Source of the DNA: CAYYFX01 sp964571855
GTDB lineage: Bacteria > ARS69
Reading direction: 5' to 3'
DNA: 64,000 nucleotides
Assembly (NCBI GenBank): GCA_964571855.1
Contig: CAZNDO010000001.1
Span: 868,001 to 932,000, forward strand
Part shown: piece after piece, positions 59,185-64,000 of the stretch
Layout: the number at the start of each line of letters is the position of its first letter
How positions within the stretch are numbered: position 1 is the first letter of the stretch
Program-made: the position numbers and the translations under genes
The notes under the pieces: generated by a model
Told to the model about the DNA's origin: nothing
Seen by the model: the letters and a program-made list of their open reading frames with translations, nothing else
The model's database searches: none

Positions 59185-59453
59185 GGGGGCGAACTCCCTC
59201 GGAAGTCATGGCGGTGGCACCATCGATCGACGGCGCCAAAGGCAAGCCGCATGCCAGTGGCGGGCAGCCGGCCACCCATCGCGCAACACCTTGGGAAACA
59301 AGGGTTTGGCCCCGGAGCCGGGTCCCTCGAGCACCCGCCCTCTCGCCGGGGTGTCACGAACCAATACACACCGATCTGTCCCGCCCCGGGACATGTCCGT
59401 CGGGCCCGCGCATGGATTACGCTGGAGGCACCGCTCCGCCTCGAGGCCCCCGC

Positions 59454-62400
59454 GTGAACCGAAGCCCCGCGCTCGCCGTCCTTGCCGCCGCATCCGTGCT
59501 CCTCGCCGCCGCCCCCGCGCGGTCGGCCGGCGCCGTGGATGCCCCCGCGCCCTCGCAGCTCGTGCACGACGTGTGGACGATCGATGACGGCCTCCCGCAG
59601 AACAGCGTGCTCGCGGTCCGCCGCACGCGGGACGGCTACCTGTGGCTCGGCACCGAGGCCGGCCTGGTCCGGTTCGATGGCGCGCGGTTCGTCGTCCACG
59701 ACACGCGCTCGACCCCGGAGCTCGGCGGCGACCTCGTGAACGTGCTGCACGAGGACCGCGACGGCGCGCTCTGGATCGGCACGATGGGGGGACTCGCGCG
59801 GCTGGCGGCCGGCCGCTTCCGTCACTTCACGGAGGCGGACGGCATCCCCTCCGGGATCGTGGCGGACATCGTGGAGGATCGCGACGGGCGCCTGTGGGTC
59901 TCCACCGTGGACGGGCTCTTCGTGCGCGGCGAAGGGGATGCCTTCCGTCCGTGGACACCGGCGAACGCGGAGCCGCTTCCCCCGGCGGCCGCCCTGGCCG
60001 TGGACGGACGCGGCCGGCTGTTCGCGGGCGCCGGCAACCTGCTCTTCGAGATCGACGGCGACGCGCGCATCGAGCACGGGTGGGTGGAGCACGTGGGAGC
60101 CGGCAACAGCGTGCACCACCTGCTCACCACGCTCTTCGCGGACCGCGCCGGCACGCTGTGGTTCGGAGGTCGCGACGTGCTCGGGCGGTTCGCGGACGGA
60201 TTCGCCCCCATCGCCGGCGCGCCGGCCGCGTTGCAGGGCGCCACCGTGACTCTCCTCCGCGAGGATCGCGACGGGGCGCTCTGGGCGGGAACGCACGACG
60301 GTCTCTTCCGCATCGACGGCGACCGCATCGACCGTGTGCTCCCGGCCGGGCTGGACGCCGGCGCGGATATCGACGCGCTGGCTTGCGACCCGGACGGCTC
60401 CCTCTGGATCGGAACGACGGGCCAGGGCCTGCACCGCCTGCGCCCCGGGATCTTCCGGGCCTACGGGACCCCCGAGGGGCTGCCGCATGACCACGTCGCG
60501 GTCGTTCGCGAGGGGCGCGACGGGCGGCTGCGACTGGGCGGCCCGGCGGGGTTGGCCGTGCTGGACCCCGCCACCGGGGCGATCGAGGCGGAGCGCGCGC
60601 TGGACGGGAGCACCGTCCTCGCGCTGCACGAGGATGCGCGCGGCGCCTGGTGGGCAGGCACGCCGGAGGGGCTGATCCGACTCGAAGCCGGCAAGGTCGA
60701 TCGCTTCGATCTCGAGGACGGGCTGCCCGGACTCGTGGTGCTCTCCATCGGCGAGGACCGCGAAGGACGCCTCTGGATCGGCACGACGGGCGGCGTCGCG
60801 CACGCGTCGTCGACGCCGCGCCCGCGCTTCGAGGGCGTGTCCGCCATCGGCGCGAACTCGTTCGTGTTCTGGATCCACGCCGCGCGGGACGGTCGCCTGT
60901 GGTTCGCCGCGCGGGACGAAGGGCTGTGGAGTTTCGACGGAAGCGCGTGGCGGCACGCCGAGGGCATCCCGTCGTCGCTGGTCCTCTCGATCCGCGAGGA
61001 CGAGGACGGCACGCTCTGGCTCGCCACGATCGACGCGGGAGTCGTGCGCTTCCGACCCGGTGCCGCGACGGCGGACGGTGCGGCCACATCGGTCGGCGCC
61101 GGCCAGGGACTGCCGTCGAACCAGATCTACGCGAGCCTGGACGACGGGCGCGGCTTCGTCTGGATGTCGTCGAACCTGGGGATCCACCGAGTGCGGCGCG
61201 ACGCCCTGGTGGCCGCGGCCGACGGCGCCGCCGTGCCCCTCTCGTGCGGAACCTTCGGTCCGCACGACGGCATGCGCTCCCGCGAGTGCAACGGCGGCAC
61301 GCAGCCGTGCGCGTGGCGCGCCGCGGACGGGCGCCTCTGGTTCGCCACGACCGGCGGCGCGGTCGTCGTGGATCCCGCGCAGGTCCCGGCGAAGGAACCG
61401 TCGCGCGCGCGCCTGGAGACGGTGACGTTCGACGACTCCGTGCGCTGGGAATACGTCGGCGGCGGCGAAGCGGCGCCCGGCGCGGCTCTCCGCCTGCCGC
61501 CGGGCCGACGGGACCTGGTGTTCCGCTACACCGCGCTCGGCGGCGACGCCCCCGAGGCGGCCGCGTTCCGCTACCGGCTCGAGGGGTTCGACGCCGACTG
61601 GGTGGACGCGAAGACCGCGCGAGCGGCGCACTACACGCGCGTTCCACCGGGGCGCTACACCTTCCAAGTCCAGGCCGACGGCGGCGAGGCCGCGAGTCTC
61701 CCGCTCGCCCTCGCGCCGCGCTTCCCGGAGACCGGCGCCTTCCGCGCCCTGCTCGCGGCGGCGCTGCTGGGCGCGGCCGGCCTCGGCTATCGCGCTCGCG
61801 TGGGATCGCTGCGCGGCCGGCAGCGCGCGCTCGAGGAGACGGTGGCCGCGCGGACCCGGGACCTCGCGGAGAGCAATCGCACGCTGGAGCGGCGCGTGGC
61901 GGAGGGGATCGACGCGCTGCGCGAGTCCGAGCGCATGGCCGCCTACGGGCAGATGGTGGCGGGCGTGGCGCACGAGGTGCGTCAGCCGGTCTTCGCGCTG
62001 CGCGCCGCGTCCTTCGTCTTGGCCGACAAGCTGCGCGAGCGCGAGGAGCTGGCGCCGCAGCTTCGCCTGCTGGACCGGGAGACGCAACGCATCGCGGCGC
62101 TGATGGAGGACCTGCTGGAATTCGCGCGGCCCGCGGGACTCCTGCGGGCGCCGGCGGACGTGGCCGCGCTCCTCCAGGAGGCGCGCACGGTCTTCGAGGA
62201 CGAGGTATCCGCCACCGGCGGCGCGAACGTCCCGGTGCACGTGTCGGCCTACGGCGCGGGGGAGGCGGCCGTGGACCGGCAGCGGCTCGTGCAGGTGCTG
62301 GTGAACCTCATGGGCAACGCCGCGAAGCACGCCGCGGGCATCACCGCGATCCGGCTGTCCGCGCGCGGCGCGGACGATGCCGTGGGCATCGAGGTGCACA

Positions 62401-62585
62401 ACGACGGTTCGCCGATCCCGCCGGACGCGCTGCCGCGCATCTTCGATCCGTTCTTCACGACGGGGAAGGGGAGCGGGCTCGGCCTCGCCCTCGTGAAGCG
62501 CACGGTGGAGCAGCACGGCGGATCGATCGCGGCCGCATCGGACGAGCGTGGCACGGTGTTCCGCATCCGCCTCCCGCGCGGCTGA
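59454..62585 (+). CDS. beta-propeller sensor histidine kinase
   Basis: A 1043-aa protein from GTG 59454, chosen because it opens a signal peptide (ALAVLAAASVLLAAAPARSA). An ATG at 59412 is the alternative, but it only adds a Pro/Arg-rich stretch. The periplasmic sensor is two seven-blade-type propellers of regulator-propeller repeats (GLPQNSVLAVRRTRDGYLWLG, EDRDGALWIGTMGGLARL, DGLPGLVVLSIGEDREGRLW). A Y_Y_Y domain follows (FRYTALGGDAPEAAAFRYRLEGFDADW split at Ala-Ala), then a membrane helix near 763-782, a coiled linker, HisKA with His840 (GVAHEVRQPV) and HATPase with Asn955 (NLMGNAAKHA) and GKGSGLGLALVKRTVEQHGG. No receiver domain or response regulator is adjacent, so its partner is elsewhere. 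Confidence 0.93.
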   Translation: MNRSPALAVLAAASVLLAAAPARSAGAVDAPAPSQLVHDVWTIDDGLPQNSVLAVRRTRDGYLWLGTEAGLVRFDGARFVVHDTRSTPELGGDLVNVLHEDRDGALWIGTMGGLARLAAGRFRHFTEADGIPSGIVADIVEDRDGRLWVSTVDGLFVRGEGDAFRPWTPANAEPLPPAAALAVDGRGRLFAGAGNLLFEIDGDARIEHGWVEHVGAGNSVHHLLTTLFADRAGTLWFGGRDVLGRFADGFAPIAGAPAALQGATVTLLREDRDGALWAGTHDGLFRIDGDRIDRVLPAGLDAGADIDALACDPDGSLWIGTTGQGLHRLRPGIFRAYGTPEGLPHDHVAVVREGRDGRLRLGGPAGLAVLDPATGAIEAERALDGSTVLALHEDARGAWWAGTPEGLIRLEAGKVDRFDLEDGLPGLVVLSIGEDREGRLWIGTTGGVAHASSTPRPRFEGVSAIGANSFVFWIHAARDGRLWFAARDEGLWSFDGSAWRHAEGIPSSLVLSIREDEDGTLWLATIDAGVVRFRPGAATADGAATSVGAGQGLPSNQIYASLDDGRGFVWMSSNLGIHRVRRDALVAAADGAAVPLSCGTFGPHDGMRSRECNGGTQPCAWRAADGRLWFATTGGAVVVDPAQVPAKEPSRARLETVTFDDSVRWEYVGGGEAAPGAALRLPPGRRDLVFRYTALGGDAPEAAAFRYRLEGFDADWVDAKTARAAHYTRVPPGRYTFQVQADGGEAASLPLALAPRFPETGAFRALLAAALLGAAGLGYRARVGSLRGRQRALEETVAARTRDLAESNRTLERRVAEGIDALRESERMAAYGQMVAGVAHEVRQPVFALRAASFVLADKLREREELAPQLRLLDRETQRIAALMEDLLEFARPAGLLRAPADVAALLQEARTVFEDEVSATGGANVPVHVSAYGAGEAAVDRQRLVQVLVNLMGNAAKHAAGITAIRLSARGADDAVGIEVHNDGSPIPPDALPRIFDPFFTTGKGSGLGLALVKRTVEQHGGSIAAASDERGTVFRIRLPRG

Positions 62586-62587
62586 CG

Positions 62588-63787
62588 TCACTTCACCAGG
62601 GCGACTTTGCGCACGACGAGCCCCGTGGGCGTGCGGCCCGCGACGAAGTAGACGCCCTGCGCCAGGGTGCGCGCGTCGATGCTCCAGCGCGAGTGGCCTG
62701 CGACGAGAGCCCCGTCGTGGATGGAAAGGACCTTCCGGCCGGAGACGTCGAACATCTCGACCTGCGCGAATCCCCCGGCCGGGGTCGCGAGGTCGATGAA
62801 CGCGAGGTCCCTGACGGGATTCGGACTGACGAGGAGCGAGAGGCGGTGTCCGCCGGGCCGGGCCGCATCGCTCGACGTGGCACCGGCCCGGGTCACGTGC
62901 AGGATCCGGTCGAACGTTCCCCCCTGCGAGAAGTAGAGGTCCCCGGCCGAGTCGAAGGCCACGGAGTACGCGTTGGCTCCCGGCCCGCTCAGGATGAGGG
63001 TCTCGGACTTCGTGACCGGGTCGATGGCGACCAGCGCGTCCCCGCGCGCCACGAGGACTCCCTCGAAGTCGGATCCCGCGGGCCCGACCGCCAGGACCGC
63101 GCCCGTCGAGAACGCCGGGTCCACGACGGAGCCCGAGAGGTCGTACTCCTGGATGGTGCCGGCGGAGGAGATGAAGATCCGGGCTCCGTCGATGGCGATG
63201 GCCGGAAACGCCGGAAGGACCGGACCGAACGGACTGAGCGTCGTCCCGTCCCAGACGCAGATCGTGTTCGCCGAACCGTTCGCGATGTAGAAGTTGCCGA
63301 GTGCGTCCTCGGCGAAGCTCGCCACGTTGTCGATGAGGCCGCCGGACGCGATGGTGGCGCCGCCTCCGCATCCCGCCGGAACTGCCACGATCCTCCCCGT
63401 GGTCGTGCCGAACTCCCAGCCGCCGACGAGCAGCGTCCCGGGCGCGGCGAACAGCCCGTTCCGGTCCACGTAGACCGCGTCCGGATCCGCCACGTTCGCG
63501 CACGGGGTGACCGAGGAATCCCCGGCGTCGACCCGGAAGACCGGAGCGACGACATCCGGGAGTCCCGGAATGTTGAAGTTGCCCACGAAGAGGTTGTCGA
63601 ACGCGTCGAAGGAGATCCCCGCCGGGTCGGTGGGGAAGGTGGCGTAGACCGAGACGCTCCCGCCCGTGTGCACGGTGGGGAGCTGCGCCTCGGCGCGCGG
63701 GGCGCCGAGCGCGGTGGCGAGGAGGACGGCCTTGGCGAAGCGGAGGGCAACGGGTCGGAGCGCGGACGCGCCGGGCGTGAAGTGCAT
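62588..63787 (-). CDS. secreted NHL-type propeller exoprotein with T9SS/FlgD-like C-terminal domain
   Basis: A 399-aa protein from ATG 63787 with GGGAG about 8 bases upstream and signal peptide (LRFAKAVLLATALGAPRAEA); a farther ATG at 63836 gives a poor N-terminus. The body is a propeller-like series of repeats (GISFDAFDNLFVGNFNIPG, ADPDAVYVDRNGLFAAPGTL, VASFAEDALGNFYIANGS, SVAFDSAGDLYFSQGG). The C-terminal domain is the sorting type closest to classical type IX cargo (SPNPVRDLAFIDL, EMFDVSGRKVLSI, GVYFVAGR, VRKVALVK). Its stop is 3 bases from that of the convergent sensor kinase. The ligand is unknown. Confidence 0.85.
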   Translation of the reverse strand: MHFTPGASALRPVALRFAKAVLLATALGAPRAEAQLPTVHTGGSVSVYATFPTDPAGISFDAFDNLFVGNFNIPGLPDVVAPVFRVDAGDSSVTPCANVADPDAVYVDRNGLFAAPGTLLVGGWEFGTTTGRIVAVPAGCGGGATIASGGLIDNVASFAEDALGNFYIANGSANTICVWDGTTLSPFGPVLPAFPAIAIDGARIFISSAGTIQEYDLSGSVVDPAFSTGAVLAVGPAGSDFEGVLVARGDALVAIDPVTKSETLILSGPGANAYSVAFDSAGDLYFSQGGTFDRILHVTRAGATSSDAARPGGHRLSLLVSPNPVRDLAFIDLATPAGGFAQVEMFDVSGRKVLSIHDGALVAGHSRWSIDARTLAQGVYFVAGRTPTGLVVRKVALVK

Positions 63788-63864
63788 GGGGTGATCTCCC
63801 TGGACCAGGTGGGACAGCGGGGCCAGCGAATCGTTCATCGACCTGGACTGCAACGGGCGCGCCA

Positions 63865-64000
63865 TCACGGCGCGTGGCCCGAGCTGTTGCGGAACGGAGA
63901 ATCGGAGGACCGGGGTGTGAGGCGGGCGAGCGCGTCCCGGGCCGCCCAGCGGACCATCGCGGAGGGGTCGTCCAGCAACGCGGCGAGCGCCGCCACGCCG
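63865..64000 (-). CDS. C-terminus of a HEAT-repeat protein, 5' part beyond window
   Basis: Forty-four residues and a stop are visible. The segment GVAALAALLDDPSAMVRWAARDALARL is a HEAT/PBS-lyase-type repeat (A-L-x-D-P-x-x-V-R-x-A-A-x-x-A-L), followed by a short Ser-rich tail. The reading frame is open to the window edge on the minus strand. The rest of the protein, and so its role, cannot be seen. Confidence 0.65.
   Translation of the reverse strand, partial: GVAALAALLDDPSAMVRWAARDALARLTPRSSDSPFRNSSGHAP

Noticed and set aside
59412..59414. ATG as start of the sensor kinase
   Set aside because: It would add 14 Pro/Arg-rich residues before the signal peptide; the GTG at 59454 starts directly on it.
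55918..59457. Long + strand open frame (1179 codons) opposite the repeat exoprotein
   Set aside because: Composed of Gly/Val/Glu-rich repeat shadow of the 675-bp block; the minus strand encodes a signal peptide, recognisable domains and a sorting motif.
1..64000. tRNA, rRNA, insertion sequence or prophage genes
   Set aside because: None recognised by eye on either strand; a tRNA scan and a transposase profile search would be needed to exclude them fully.

Overview
The window is GC-rich (roughly 70 % by eye), densely coded DNA from a Gram-negative-type bacterium. At least ten secreted proteins end in an Ig-like FlgD-type C-terminal domain (NPF motif, then a YD-x-GR strand, then W-D-G, then YF). 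A BamA-era outer-membrane style envelope is implied by OmpA-type and small beta-barrel proteins. This combination, together with frequent Ser/Thr kinases, ECF sigma factors and CHAT/TPR proteins, suggests the FCB-superphylum fringe, for example a Candidatus Eisenbacteria-like lineage. That placement is inference from protein style; no rRNA or other marker gene is present. I recognised no tRNA, rRNA, CRISPR array, insertion sequence or prophage.

Layout. 1-4.3 kb: a cut-off SGNH hydrolase, a BNR/Asp-box beta-propeller exoprotein and a DUF4160/DUF2442 pair whose first gene carries an in-frame TGA. 4.5-9.7 kb: an envelope-stress-like operon of PspA, an inner-membrane-anchored solute-binding protein fused to an OmpA peptidoglycan-binding domain, an ABC permease, an ABC ATPase and a coiled-coil membrane protein. 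9.8-16.2 kb: a lipoprotein, a membrane protein, a small beta-barrel, an AAA+ ATPase, a DUF4143 ATPase and glycerol kinase. 16.3-20.3 kb: a large secreted metzincin-like metalloprotease translationally coupled to a small exported protein. 20.4-25.9 kb: an ECF sigma factor overlapping a Ser/Thr kinase, divergent from a TPR-CHAT protease-like exoprotein.

26-33 kb: an FG-GAP/ASPIC exoprotein, a KefF-KefC-like pair and a secreted GH13 amylase. 33.3-36.7 kb: a second kinase-sigma couple (TPR kinase plus ECF sigma, GTGA overlap). 36.8-45.8 kb: two full-length paralogous beta-helix exoproteins flanking a YedF-like protein and a Ycf48-like propeller. 45.8-47.2 kb: a sorting-domain-only small protein and a small secreted protein with two Asp-rich loops. 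47.2-50.5 kb: a tightly overlapping HEPN-MNT-HtrA-triple rhodanese operon. 50.6-55.3 kb: a nitric oxide detoxification locus (RIC, quinol NO reductase, divergent NorR) with a good sigma-54 promoter. 55.4-64 kb: a SAP-like protein, an exoprotein containing a nearly identical 675-bp tandem repeat, a propeller-type sensor kinase, another sorted exoprotein and the end of a HEAT-repeat gene.

The window thus combines surface and secreted cargo, the signalling that may control it, and stress and detoxification modules. Start sites were chosen from Shine-Dalgarno spacing, signal peptides and gene overlaps. Gene functions come from motif recognition by eye; no database search was possible.
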